From Rhodobacter sp. (lineage in GTDB: Bacteria; Pseudomonadota; Alphaproteobacteria; Rhodobacterales; Rhodobacteraceae), in NCBI GenBank assembly GCA_016704435.1, contig JADJAB010000010.1:77389-141388 (forward strand): a stretch of DNA of 64,000 nt, read 5' to 3'. The notes below the pieces were generated by a model that saw only the letters and a list, made by a program, of their open reading frames with translations, had not been told where the DNA came from and did not search any database. Made by a program: the position numbers and the translations under genes. Numbering within the stretch: position 1 is the stretch's first letter; each line of letters starts with the position of its first letter. Shown here piece after piece: positions 20,690 to 30,495 of the stretch.

Positions 20690-23600
20690 ATGTTCCGCCT
20701 CATCAAGACCATCCTGCGCTTCCTCATTTCGCGCAGGCTGTGGGTGTTCGTCGGCGTCGTCCTGCTGTGCGCGCTGATCTGGCAGTTCGGGCCCCTGCTG
20801 GCCTTCGGCGACCTGCACCCGCTGGATGACGAGTTGAACCGGCTGATCACCATCGGCGCGGTCATCATCCTGTGGCTTCTGTCGATCCTGATCCGCCAGC
20901 TGCGCGCCGCACGCAAGAACCGCATGTTCGTGACCGAGCTGGCCGCCCCGAAAGAGGTGGCCACCCGGCCCGGAGAGGCGAACCTGGCCGCGATCAACAC
21001 CAAGTTCCAGGACATCCTGGGCCAGATGAGGAAATCCAAGCTGGGCGCGAAGAAGTTCCTGCGCGAAATGCCCTGGTATGTGATCATCGGCCCGCCCGGC
21101 ACCGGCAAGACCACGGCCTTGAAGCAATCGGGGCTGCATTTCCCGATTGATCTTTCCGATGACATCAAGGGCGTGGGCGGCACCCGCAACTGCGACTGGT
21201 TCTTCACCGATACCGCCGTTCTGGTCGATACCGCCGGGCGCTATGTCGAACAGGCCAGCGATCCGGAAATCGACGCCAGGGAATGGGGTGGTTTTCTGGA
21301 CCTGCTGAAAAAGCACCGTGGCAAGCGGGCCCTGAACGGGGTGATCGTCACCCTGTCCTTGCAGGAATTGCTGGGCGATGACGGCGCACTCAGGGCGCAT
21401 GGCAAGACCATCCGCAAGCGCCTGTCGGAACTGCGCGAAAAGCTGGAAATCCAGCTGCCGGTCTATCTGATGATCACCAAGGCCGACCTGGTGCCCGGAT
21501 CTGGAGCATTATTTCGCCGACCTGACCAGCCGCGACCGCGAGCAGGTCTGGGGCGCCACCCTGCCCACCGATGCCCGCGCCGAACCCACCGCCATCGCAC
21601 GCGAATTGCGCGGGCTTCTCAGCCGTCTCGAAAGCCGCCTGTCGCAGCGCATGGCCGAGGATGCGGGTCTGTCGTGGCGGGCCGATGTGTTCCGCTTTCC
21701 GGCACAGATGGAGCAGCTTGAGGCGCCCTTGAAGGTGCTGGTCGAAACCGTCTTCGGCGAAAGCCGCTATGAGGATGCGCCCTGGCTGCGCGGGTTCTAC
21801 TTTACCTCTGCCGCGCAGGAAGGCAGCCCGATCGACCGGATGCTGGGCGACATGGCGGCCTCCTACGGGTTGCGGGCCGAACCGCCGCCGCGCCGCGCGG
21901 CGGGCGAACAGCGCAGCTATTTCCTGCATGACCTGCTGGCCGAGGTGATCTTTCCCGAAGCCGGCCTGGGCCAGTTCGACCGCGCCGCCGAAGAGCGCCG
22001 GGTCTGGATCTGGCGCGGCTCGGTCGCGGCGGCGGCGGTGGCGGTGACGCTGTCGGGGCTGACCTTCCTGTATTCCTACCTCAACCAGTCCGGCACGATT
22101 TCCGATCAGGCGCGTCTTACGGCCGATCTGTCGCAACGGCTGGCCAATGTGGCGGCAAGGCAGGCGCCGACCGATCCGCTGGACCTGGACGTGGCGCTGG
22201 AGGCGATGGCCGAGATCGAAAAGGCCCGCAGCCCGGTCGAGGCCAGCATCCTGACCCTTGCCGGGCCATCGGCCAGGACCGACCTGAACCGCGCCCAGAA
22301 GATCGCCTATGACCACGGCCTGAAAACCATCCTGGAGCCGCGCATGGTCGCCCTGCTGGAGGCGACGATGTGGCGCGAGATTCGCAACCCCGAATTTCTG
22401 CTGGGGGCGCTGAAATCCTATCACATGCTGACCGGCAAGGCGCCCTATGACCGCGAGTTCCTGACCTTCTGGTGGACCGAGAAACTGCCCCTCAGCGCGC
22501 CGATCCCGCCCTTCCCGACCGAGGCCGCGCTGGCCCACCAGTTGGCCGCCATCGACCGTGCCGGCAGCGACGAGGCGGCCGACCGCATCGCGCCCGACGA
22601 CCTTCTGGTCGCCAAGGCGCTGGAGGCGATCTGCACCGTTCCGCTTTCGGTGCGCGCCTACAACTCCCTGATGCAGGACCCGAACGTGACCAGCCTGCCG
22701 GAATGGATTCCGGCCGAGGGCGCCGGGCCGAACGCGGCGCGGGTGCTGACGCGACTGTCGGGCAAGACGCTGCGCATCGGCCTGCCCGGCGCCTTCACCT
22801 ATGACGGGTTTCACAACATCATCCTGCCGTTGATCCCCGAGGTCGCAGCCCAGGCGGCGCTGGACCGGGCGGTCTTTGCCGGTGGTTGCGCGGAAAACAG
22901 CGACGTCTCGGTCGAGACGCTGGAGCAGGATATCCTCAAGCTCTTTTCCGACGATTTCATCGCGCAATGGGACGGTTTCCTGCGCGATATCCGGCTGGCA
23001 CCGATCACCGACCTGACAGTGGCGACGGCGAACCTGAAGGACCTGGCCAGCGCCGACAGCACGCTCAAGCGGTTGTTGCGCGCGGTGGTGACCGAGACCG
23101 ACCTGATGGCGGTGCGCGAAGAGGCTGCAGACGACAGTGGCGCGACCGACGGGCTGGTCAAGAAGGCGACGAAGAAGCTGGGGCGATTGGGGTCGCTGAT
23201 CACCAAGGGCTCGAAAGCGGCCGACAAGATCGGCATAGGCGGCGACGACAGCGACGGCCCCCCGGCAGATCCGCCCGGCAAGGTGATCGCCGACCATTTC
23301 GCGCCGATCAAGGCCACAGTGACCGAGGTCGACGGCGTGCCGCCGCTGATCACCGATGCCGAAACCGCGCTGGGGGCCCTGGCCAACGAGTTGCAGACCG
23401 TCGCCGCCAGCCCCGACCCCGAGGCCGCCTTGCTGGCGCGGGGCGGCCTGCCGCAACTGACCGGGCAACTGGCCAATGTCGCCAAGGTGCTGCCCGATCC
23501 GGTGGATGACTGGCTGACCGGCCTTGCCGGCGACACCATCAGCGTCACCCGTGAGGCGGTAGTGGCGCAGCTGAACGCGCGCTGGCGGGCCGATGTGCTG

Positions 23601-24254
23601 CCGTTCTGCACCAGCGCCACGGCAGGGCGCTATCCTTTCGAGGCAGGCTCGGCCATCGACGTCAACCTGTCGGACTTCCAGCGCCTGTTCGGCCCCGGCG
23701 CGCTGATCGACGCCTTCATCAACACCCACCTGATCCAGTATGTCGACACCACCGTGCGCCCTTGGCAATGGCGCGCCGATTTCGGCCTGCCGTCGGCCAG
23801 CCTGCAGCCCTTCGAGCAGGCGCGCAGCATCCGCGACGGGTTGTTCCCCGGCGGCGCCGGCCCGATCATGGCCTTCACGCTGGAGCCGAAGGACCTGTCG
23901 GCCAATGCCTCTCGTGTCACCCTGAACATAGACGGGCAGACGCTGGTCTATTTCAACTCCGCCACCCGCCCGCAGGCGATGACCTGGCCGGGCAAGGATG
24001 GCACCAACCTGATCTCGCTGGCCTTCACCCCGGTCGATGGCACGGGCGAGATCATGACCTCGGAAAGTGGCGCCTGGGCCTGGCTGCGGCTGATCCGCAA
24101 GGGCAAGCTGGGCAAGACGGACCTGCCGGAACTCTTCACCCTGTCGCTGGGTGCCAGCGGCTTTTCGGCACGGTTCGAGTTGCGGGCGGCTTCGGTCGAG
24201 AACCCGTTCGACCTGAGCATGTTCGGCAACTTCCGATGCCCGCAAAGCTTCTGA
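20690..24254 (+). CDS. tssM: T6SS inner-membrane protein TssM (IcmF), frameshifted
   Basis: TssM spans both membranes' interspace with TssL and TssJ. Two N-terminal membrane helices (about residues 15-32 and 48-65) precede an NTPase-like domain with Walker A GPPGTGKTTAL. The frame breaks at about 21494-21499, just after LMITKADLVPG; the other frame continues LEHYFADLTSRDREQVWG, as in other TssM proteins. A third membrane helix (AAAAVAVTLSGLTFLYSYL) and the large IcmF periplasmic region follow, ending FGNFRCPQSF. The joined length is about 1188 residues, normal for TssM. This break is not a simple homopolymer error; the local sequence may lack a few bases. GTG at 20681 is an alternative start overlapping tssL. 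Confidence 0.9.
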
Positions 24255-24748
24255 CCGGCTTTCACGGCAAGCTGCCCGCCGCGGGGGATTTCGTGACCCG
24301 CGGCCTGCCCACCGGTTTTGCGGCCTTCTGGGACGGCTGGGCCGCACGCCATCTGGCGCGGCGCGAGGGCTGGCCCGAGGGGGGACTGCGGCTGCGTCTC
24401 GTCTCGGGTGGCAAGGTGGCGGCGGGGGTCGTGGTGCCAGGTGCCGACCGGGTAGGGCGGCGCTTTCCGCTGGCGGCCTTTGTCATCGCCGAAACCCTGC
24501 CGGGGCCAGAGGGCCTGGAGGATTGGTGCAACGCGGCGCTGGCGGCCTTGCGCACGGCGCAAACAGAAAGCCTGACACCCGACGATCTTGCCGAAAGGCT
24601 GGAGGCGCTGCCCGCGCCCGAAGGCGAAGGCCCGCCCGAGGCGATGCAGCTTTGGCGCGAAGGCCGGCCCGCCGAACCCTGCGATGCAGCGGCCCCCGAG
24701 GCCGTGCTGGACCGCATGTTCAGTTGTTCAGGATCTTCGAGCCCTTGA
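24236..24748 (+). CDS. tagF: T6SS regulator TagF
   Basis: A 170-residue TagF/DUF2094 protein: LTGFHGKLPAAGDFVTRGLP at the start and RVGRRFPLAAFVIAE near residue 75. TagF proteins repress T6SS assembly post-translationally, in part through the FHA protein. The ATG at 24236 lies inside the end of tssM (19-base overlap), so this is the last gene of the plus-strand operon. Its last 29 bases overlap the end of vgrG on the other strand. Confidence 0.88.
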   Translation: MPAKLLTGFHGKLPAAGDFVTRGLPTGFAAFWDGWAARHLARREGWPEGGLRLRLVSGGKVAAGVVVPGADRVGRRFPLAAFVIAETLPGPEGLEDWCNAALAALRTAQTESLTPDDLAERLEALPAPEGEGPPEAMQLWREGRPAEPCDAAAPEAVLDRMFSCSGSSSP

Positions 24749-27041
24749 CGATCACGTCGCCCGACGCCTTGACGTTGATCTTGCCCGAGCCCTTAATCGT
24801 GATGTCCTTGCCCTCGATGCTGATGGTGCCGTCCTTTTTCATCGAGATCGCCGCCGAGCCGGTCTTCAGCACGATGGAATCGGCGGCGGTGATGGTGATC
24901 GCCTTGCCGGCGTCGATGGCCAGCCCGCCGGCGATCTTGTGGACGTCGTCCTTGCCGACCTCGGTGAGCTGGCTGCCGGCCACCTTGGTCACCTGATCCT
25001 GCCGATCGTCACCGCCATGCCGCCGCCGACGGTCATCGATCTGATCCGATCCGATGGTCACCGACTGGTTGGACCCGATCGCCCAGCCGTCATCGCTGCC
25101 GATGGTATGGGTCTGGTCGCTGCCGACGGTGACGATGCGGCTGGCGCCGATCGTGTTCACCTGTTCGGCGCCGACGCTGCGGATTTCGGCGGCGCCCACG
25201 GTATCGGTGCGCAGCGCGCCGATGGTGACGGTCTGAGCGATGGCGACGGTCTGGCTGTGGTTGGCGCCGATGATCTCATCGGAATTGGCGCCGACGCTGA
25301 TGACCTCGTTCGCCCCCACGGTCAGACTGCGGTTCGAGCCGACGGTTTCGTCATCGTTCACGCCGATCTGCACGGTGCGGTTGTTGCCGACGCTGACATC
25401 CTTGTTGTTGACCACGCTTTCGGTGCGGTCATTGCCGATCGACTGGGTCGCGTCATGGCCGACGTCTTCAACCCAGTCGTTGCCGATGGTGCGGGTCTCG
25501 TTGTTCTTGACCAGTTCGTTGTGGTCTTTCTCGGCCTGGAAATAGACCTCCTCGGCGCCTGCCTTGTCTTCGAACCGCAACTCGTTGAAGCCGCCGGACG
25601 AAGGCGTGGACCAGCTTTTCCAGCCCGACTGGCTGGCGTTGTCGGGCAGGCCGTAGGGCACGGTGTTGGTGGCGTTGTAGACGCGGCCGGTGATGATCGG
25701 CTGGTCGGGGTCGCCTTCCAGGAAATCGACGATCACCTCATGCCCGATCCGCGGGATCTGGATGAAGCCCCAGCCCGCGCCGGCCCAAGCGGCCGAGACC
25801 CGGACGAAGCAGCTGGAGTTTTCGTCGCTGCCGTCCAGCCGGTCCCAGTGGAAATGCACCTTCACGCGGGAGTATTCGTCGCAGAAGATCTCGGCGCCCG
25901 CGGGGCCGACCACCACCGCCGTCTGCGGGCCCTGCATCCTCGGCTTTGGCGTCTGCCGCGCCGGGCGGAACGGCACGCGGGCGGGCGACAGTTCCAAGTT
26001 GACCTGATAGTAGGCCGAACCGTCGCTCGCCTGACCGGCGCGCAGCTGCTCGTCCTGCATCCCGTAGATCGCCCGGACTACCAGATAGGTGTCGTTCTCG
26101 GCCTCTCGGGGGAAAAGCTCCAGCGTGAAACTGCGGCCGGACCACAGGTGCCGTGCCGTGCCCCTGGCGGCAATACGGTGCTGGTCGGCCTGCAACTCGT
26201 GCATCCTTCGCTCGGTAATGCGGTCGCCGGCGCCAAGATCGAGATAGCGGCCGGGATAGTGGTAGACTTCGGCCTTGTCCTGCTTGTGGCCGATGGGGGC
26301 AGAGGTCAGCGACATCAGATCGAACGCGGGCTTTTTGAAGTCATAGTCGGTCTGGGCATATTTGCCGCTGCGCACCTGCGCCTTGGGCACCCATTCGGTG
26401 ATGAAGTCGCCGTCGCGGAAACTGACAAGGCTGTGGCTGTCGGGCTCATAGGGGATCTTCGCGCTGTCCGGACCCGGCTCCAGAGCCTTGTTCGCGTCGA
26501 CGATCACCATGGTATGGCCACTCTCGGCATGCTCGAAGTAGTAGAAGATGCCCTCGTCCTCCAACAGCCGCTGGACGAAGTTCAGGTCGCTTTCGCCGTA
26601 TTGCACGCAGTATTCGCGCTTGTCGTAGCGCCCCTGCAGGTTCAGCTTGAACTTTGCGTCAGGCCAGGCCGAGAACACCTCTTCCACGATGTCGGGTACG
26701 TTCTTCTTCTGGAAAATCCGGTTGTCGTTGTCCAGCGACAGAAACCACAGCCAGGGCCGCAGTGTCATGCGGTAGAAGGTCAGGTCGTCGCGAATCGCGT
26801 CCAGCGCGAAGTCGGCCACGAAGCCGTGGAAGTGCCGCGGCGTGTCACCCGTCACCGTGATCACCGCCGCGGAGCCAAGGACGGTAAGCGGCTCGACATC
26901 CATGTCCGTGGTCGAGATCAGCAGGTTGTAGGCGAAGGGCGACGAGATCGCATCCTCGCCCTCCATCCGGGCAAAGAATATCTCGGATCTGATGGCGGGA
27001 ATTGAGACGGTGATATCGCGTTCGGCTGTCACGGGGACCAT
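24720..27041 (-). CDS. vgrG: T6SS spike protein VgrG (TssI), with a short out-of-frame segment
   Basis: A 773-residue VgrG. The gp27-like part covers about residues 1-370 (GFVADFALDAIRDDLTFYRM, LLEDEGIFYYFEHAESGHTM). The gp5-like OB fold follows (VKVHFHWDRLDG, WAGAGWGFIQIPRIGHEVIV, GDPDQPIITGRVYNA). Then comes a beta-helix needle of eight-residue repeats and the usual DUF2345-like tail ending VKGSKILNN, with no effector extension. Residues ~667-681 read as DDRRRRHGGDDRQD. The next frame there gives MTVGGGMAVTIG, which fits the repeat, so two compensating indels near 25036-25040 and 24996-25003 are likely. It is the last gene of the PP2C-peptidase-hybrid operon and is probably co-regulated with it. 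Confidence 0.93.
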   Translation of the reverse strand: MVPVTAERDITVSIPAIRSEIFFARMEGEDAISSPFAYNLLISTTDMDVEPLTVLGSAAVITVTGDTPRHFHGFVADFALDAIRDDLTFYRMTLRPWLWFLSLDNDNRIFQKKNVPDIVEEVFSAWPDAKFKLNLQGRYDKREYCVQYGESDLNFVQRLLEDEGIFYYFEHAESGHTMVIVDANKALEPGPDSAKIPYEPDSHSLVSFRDGDFITEWVPKAQVRSGKYAQTDYDFKKPAFDLMSLTSAPIGHKQDKAEVYHYPGRYLDLGAGDRITERRMHELQADQHRIAARGTARHLWSGRSFTLELFPREAENDTYLVVRAIYGMQDEQLRAGQASDGSAYYQVNLELSPARVPFRPARQTPKPRMQGPQTAVVVGPAGAEIFCDEYSRVKVHFHWDRLDGSDENSSCFVRVSAAWAGAGWGFIQIPRIGHEVIVDFLEGDPDQPIITGRVYNATNTVPYGLPDNASQSGWKSWSTPSSGGFNELRFEDKAGAEEVYFQAEKDHNELVKNNETRTIGNDWVEDVGHDATQSIGNDRTESVVNNKDVSVGNNRTVQIGVNDDETVGSNRSLTVGANEVISVGANSDEIIGANHSQTVAIAQTVTIGALRTDTVGAAEIRSVGAEQVNTIGASRIVTVGSDQTHTIGSDDGWAIGSNQSVTIGSDQIDDRRRRHGGDDRQDQVTKVAGSQLTEVGKDDVHKIAGGLAIDAGKAITITAADSIVLKTGSAAISMKKDGTISIEGKDITIKGSGKINVKASGDVIVKGSKILNN
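25045..25508 (-). repeat. vgrG: 24-base tandem repeats coding the VgrG needle
   Basis: About 19 imperfect units encode eight-residue repeats with V/I-G-x-N/D at each turn (TVGSNRSL, TVGANEVI, SVGANSDE, TVGSDQTH). This is the gp5-type triple beta-helix. Such repeats can expand or contract and are a common place for alignment error. Confidence 0.75.
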
Positions 27042-27147
27042 CCTTGGCTGAAGCAGGTCGTTGAAAAAGGCGTCACGGAAATTCGCTGCGATGAGTATAG
27101 CGGCATTCGGCGGGTTTGGCGCGTAGGAAATTCCGCCGACTGGCCCA

Positions 27148-29601
27148 TCACAGCACCGGCGGGCAGGTGAAGCCCTGCATCAGCTTGCGCAGCGCCAGCG
27201 GGTTTTGCGGGCGGTCGAAGACGATCTCCAGAAACAGCCGCGAGCGGTCGGCCTTCAGGTCCACCAGAAAGCGCTTGCCGCCGTCGCGGTCGCGCAGGCG
27301 CAGGGGTGCCAGAAGCCGCAGCAGGCCCCAGTAGCCGGGCTGTGCCAGCCGCGCCTCGCCGTCGCCGGCGTTGAAGGTGACCTCGATTCCCGCCTCGGGC
27401 CGGCTGCCGGGCCAGGCCAGAACCAGGCTGTCGGTGGTCGCCTCGACCGGTCCGCCGGCACCGCCCAGGCTGACGAAGGCCCGGCCGCGTTCGGCCAGCG
27501 CCGACAGCGTCAGCGTGGCGCCGGGCTGGCCATTGGGGAACAGCCCACCGCCGATCTCGGTCGCGCGTTGCAGGAAGACGGCACTTTCCGGCGTCATCCC
27601 TTCGAACCGCGCCTCCGGCTTCCAGCGCCAGGGGGTGTCGGACATGTCCAGCATCTCGGTGGCGCGGGTCTTGACGAAACGGTCGACCATGCCACCGGGG
27701 CCCAGCAGGCGGGCGATCTGGTCGGGATCGGCATCCGCGCCATCGGCAAAAGGAAAGCGGTTGGCGGTGACGGCAAGGCAGGTTTCCAGCACCTCGGTCT
27801 GCCACACCTTCGTCAGGGTGTTCGACAACAGGTCGGCATGTGCAGCACCGGTCTGCGCCAGCGTATCCTCGACCAGCTGCACCACCACCCTGGGCGCCAC
27901 GCCCAGCGCGGCGACCGAGGCGGCGCGGTCCTGCACGCTCATCAACCGCTGCTGGCCCTTTTCGGCGTCGCGGTCCTGCGCGGCCAGGGCCACGTTCAGG
28001 CCGGCGAAGAGGGTGGCGATCTCCTGCATCCGTCCGGCCTCGACATACTGGATCATCGGGCCGAATTCGGCGGCGACGGCCAGTTGCTGGGGGTGGCTGC
28101 GGCGACGGTCGGTGCCGCCGGCCTGCACCCAGACCTCACGCAGCAGCGCCTCGAGTGGCGAGGCACGCCGCGCCAGTTCGCCCGAGATGCGGACCGAGGT
28201 TTCGGGCGAGGTGAATTCACGCACCCGCAGGTCGGCCAGATAGTCGGTCCAGCGGGCCAGGGTGTCGTCCTGCAGCCGGTCCATCAGCAGGTCGGGCGTG
28301 TCGTTCTGCGGCGGCAGCGGGGTGGAGAACAGCCACCGCGCCTGATCGCGCGCGGCCTGCACCGCCAGCCCGGCGCCAAAGTCGCGGGCGTGGTCCCAGC
28401 CGGCTTGCGTGTAAAGCCCCGGCATCGGGGTATCCGGCGCAAGGCCCGACTTGCGGCGCAGGATCACGCTGAGGCCCGGCACCGCGCCGTCTGGCTGCCA
28501 TTCGGCCAGTGCCGCCACCGCGGCCGAGCGGCGCAGCTCCAGATAGGCACGGACGGGTTCCGGCGCTTCGGCGGCAAGGCTGCGGGCCTGGGCCAGAAGC
28601 TCGGCATCGGGTGCGGGAAGGCTGGCTGGTGGGGCAGCCAGGCGGGCCAGATGCGGCGCCAGGCCCGCCAGCGTGGGGTCGCCCCCGGCCCGGTCCTGCG
28701 CCCAGCCGGCCAGCCAGGCGGGTTGCCAGTCGGCCTGGCCCGAGAGCACGGCAAAGGCGCGCATCGTGTCATAGGCCTCGGCCGGTTCGCCCTCGGTCGC
28801 AACTGCGCGGTCGATGGCGGCGGCAAGGACCGGCGGCAGATGGCGGTCCAGCGCCTTTAGATAGGCGGCCTCGGCCAAGGTGGCGGCGTCGTGGCCGGTC
28901 AGCCCGGCGAAGAGGTTGACCGGCGCCTTGGCACGGGCGGCCTGGGAATTGCGCGCCTCGGCCGCCAGCCCGTCCAGCCGCACCGCCAGATCGGGGAAGG
29001 GGCCGTCCCGGTCCAGCCCGATCTCCAGCGCGCGGGCGGCGAAAGCCGCGCCCAGGTCGCGGTGAAAGCGCCATTCCACCCAGGCCGCCCAGCCTGCCAC
29101 GACCAGAACGAAGGCGAGCACCAGCACGCTGACGATGCCGGTCCAGCCGGCGGCGACGGGCGAGGTGTCGAAGGCCCGGCGCGAGGTTTCCAGCCGCGCC
29201 AGGCAGCCCGCGACAAAGGCCGAGGCCGCCGCATGGTCGGGCGAGCCTTGGGCGCGGCGCTGGTATTCGGACAGATCGGCGGGCGAGACCTCGCGCCCCT
29301 CGAACAGCAGGCGCCGCGCCTCGGGGCCCCAGCGGGTCACGTCGATCTCGCGGTTGGCGCGGGCGGCGGCGTCCAGGATCAGCGCCAGCCCGGCGCGGGC
29401 GGGGGGCACCGCGGCGGCGGGCACCCCGGCGCGCTGCAAGCCGGTGGTGAAGCGGTCCAGAAGCGTGGCCGAATGGCGCAGCAGGTCGGACTGGCGTTCG
29501 CCGCGCACCGATGCCAGCCGGTCGGCAAAGGCCAGCACCGGTTCGGCCAGACGGGCGATCATGCCGCTGCCCATCCCCGCCGCGCTGTCGCCTTCGGTCA
29601 T
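27148..29601 (-). CDS. TssL/TssM hybrid-like membrane protein of T6SS locus
   Basis: An 817-residue protein with one clear membrane helix (about 153-175). The cytoplasmic N-terminus (about 15-140) resembles a reduced DotU/TssL domain (AGVPAAAVPPARAGLALILD, then WGPEARRLLFEGREV). The periplasmic remainder parallels the C-terminal half of TssM: PWRWKPEARFEG against PWQWRADFG, GGGLFPNGQPG against RDGLFPGGAGP, LAWPGS against MTWPGK, and a terminal GFTCPPVL against NFRCPQSF. The TssM NTPase domain and its two N-terminal helices are absent. It starts four bases after the M15 peptidase stop and is followed by vgrG. It may be a second membrane-complex subunit; function is inferred. Confidence 0.75.
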   Translation of the reverse strand: MTEGDSAAGMGSGMIARLAEPVLAFADRLASVRGERQSDLLRHSATLLDRFTTGLQRAGVPAAAVPPARAGLALILDAAARANREIDVTRWGPEARRLLFEGREVSPADLSEYQRRAQGSPDHAAASAFVAGCLARLETSRRAFDTSPVAAGWTGIVSVLVLAFVLVVAGWAAWVEWRFHRDLGAAFAARALEIGLDRDGPFPDLAVRLDGLAAEARNSQAARAKAPVNLFAGLTGHDAATLAEAAYLKALDRHLPPVLAAAIDRAVATEGEPAEAYDTMRAFAVLSGQADWQPAWLAGWAQDRAGGDPTLAGLAPHLARLAAPPASLPAPDAELLAQARSLAAEAPEPVRAYLELRRSAAVAALAEWQPDGAVPGLSVILRRKSGLAPDTPMPGLYTQAGWDHARDFGAGLAVQAARDQARWLFSTPLPPQNDTPDLLMDRLQDDTLARWTDYLADLRVREFTSPETSVRISGELARRASPLEALLREVWVQAGGTDRRRSHPQQLAVAAEFGPMIQYVEAGRMQEIATLFAGLNVALAAQDRDAEKGQQRLMSVQDRAASVAALGVAPRVVVQLVEDTLAQTGAAHADLLSNTLTKVWQTEVLETCLAVTANRFPFADGADADPDQIARLLGPGGMVDRFVKTRATEMLDMSDTPWRWKPEARFEGMTPESAVFLQRATEIGGGLFPNGQPGATLTLSALAERGRAFVSLGGAGGPVEATTDSLVLAWPGSRPEAGIEVTFNAGDGEARLAQPGYWGLLRLLAPLRLRDRDGGKRFLVDLKADRSRLFLEIVFDRPQNPLALRKLMQGFTCPPVL

Positions 29602-29605
29602 CGGC

Positions 29606-30493
29606 TTACAGCTTTCCTTCGTCGGCCCAGGCGCGCAGCGTCTCTTCGCCGACCTCGAAATGCATCGAATCCTCGCGGTTGTAGGCCGCGCCCCAGAACC
29701 AGCCTTCGTCGTTGAAATACTCGGCCAGGATCAAGAGGCCGAACTGCGTGCCGCCATCGGCGAAACCGTCCAGCTGGCCCTCCAGCGTCAGGTCGATCGC
29801 GGTGGCCCAGGAATGGTTCGAGATCGAGGTGGTGGAGCCGCGGATGAACCGCACGCAAAGCGCGCCCGCCGTGCCGACCTTGGCATAGATGTCGGGATCG
29901 GTTTCCTTCAGCCGGTTCATCACCCGCTCCAGGCTGTCCAGCGCCGGGCGCAGCATGGTCACCTTGATCGGGCCGATCTGGCGGGTGTCCAGCAGCTCTT
30001 TCAGCCGCGGGTTGGTCATCGGCTGGCAATCGGTGTTGTAGCTGTCGCGCGGCTGGCCCAGAAACGCCAGCATGGTCTTGTTGCGCGGCTGGGTGATGCC
30101 CTTGTTGAAGCGAGTCTTGGCCAGCTTCATCTGTTCGGTCAGGTCTTCTGGCGCGGCCTGGTTCTCGAAATCCTCATCCGGCAGCAGGGCGGCGGGGTCG
30201 GCGGGATCGACCGATGCCTCGGGCAGAAGCTCGGGCTGCACCGGCGCGCGGTTGGCCACCAGGCTGAGGTCTTCGCGCAGGCGGGTCACATCCACCTTCA
30301 GCGCCTCGATGGTGGCGCGGTCCTCGACCGCTGCCGCCTCAAGCCGCGCCACGGTCTCTTCCAGCCGCTGCAAACGCAGGTCAGTGCCGCCATCGGCGGT
30401 GTCGATCAGCGTGGTGACCACGGCAAAGGCCATCGCCGCGATGACGACGCCTATGGCCACGATGACCGGCCCGACCAGCGTTCCGCGCCCCAT
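29606..30493 (-). CDS. Membrane-anchored M15 (VanY-type) peptidase, TagX-like
   Basis: A 295-residue protein with an N-terminal membrane helix (about 6-30), a short coiled coil (38-78), a Pro/Asp-rich linker and a C-terminal M15-type zinc peptidase domain. The ligand pattern H227-x6-D234 (SISNHSWATAID) and H278 in SMHFEV matches the family. M15_4 enzymes cut peptidoglycan peptides; the T6SS-linked member TagX of Acinetobacter is an L,D-endopeptidase needed to assemble the apparatus through the cell wall. Placement two bases behind the PP2C gene and four before the TssL/TssM hybrid supports the same role. An effector role is less likely because of the membrane anchor and lack of an adjacent immunity gene. 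Confidence 0.8.
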   Translation of the reverse strand: MGRGTLVGPVIVAIGVVIAAMAFAVVTTLIDTADGGTDLRLQRLEETVARLEAAAVEDRATIEALKVDVTRLREDLSLVANRAPVQPELLPEASVDPADPAALLPDEDFENQAAPEDLTEQMKLAKTRFNKGITQPRNKTMLAFLGQPRDSYNTDCQPMTNPRLKELLDTRQIGPIKVTMLRPALDSLERVMNRLKETDPDIYAKVGTAGALCVRFIRGSTTSISNHSWATAIDLTLEGQLDGFADGGTQFGLLILAEYFNDEGWFWGAAYNREDSMHFEVGEETLRAWADEGKL

Positions 30494-30495
30494 CG

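Noticed and set aside
21474..24347. 957-residue open frame antisense to tssM
   Set aside because: Shadow of tssM; composition typical of antisense frames in GC-rich DNA.
24588..27005. 805-residue plus-strand frame across vgrG
   Set aside because: It mirrors the vgrG needle repeats (GADGDG-type repeats) and has no independent support.
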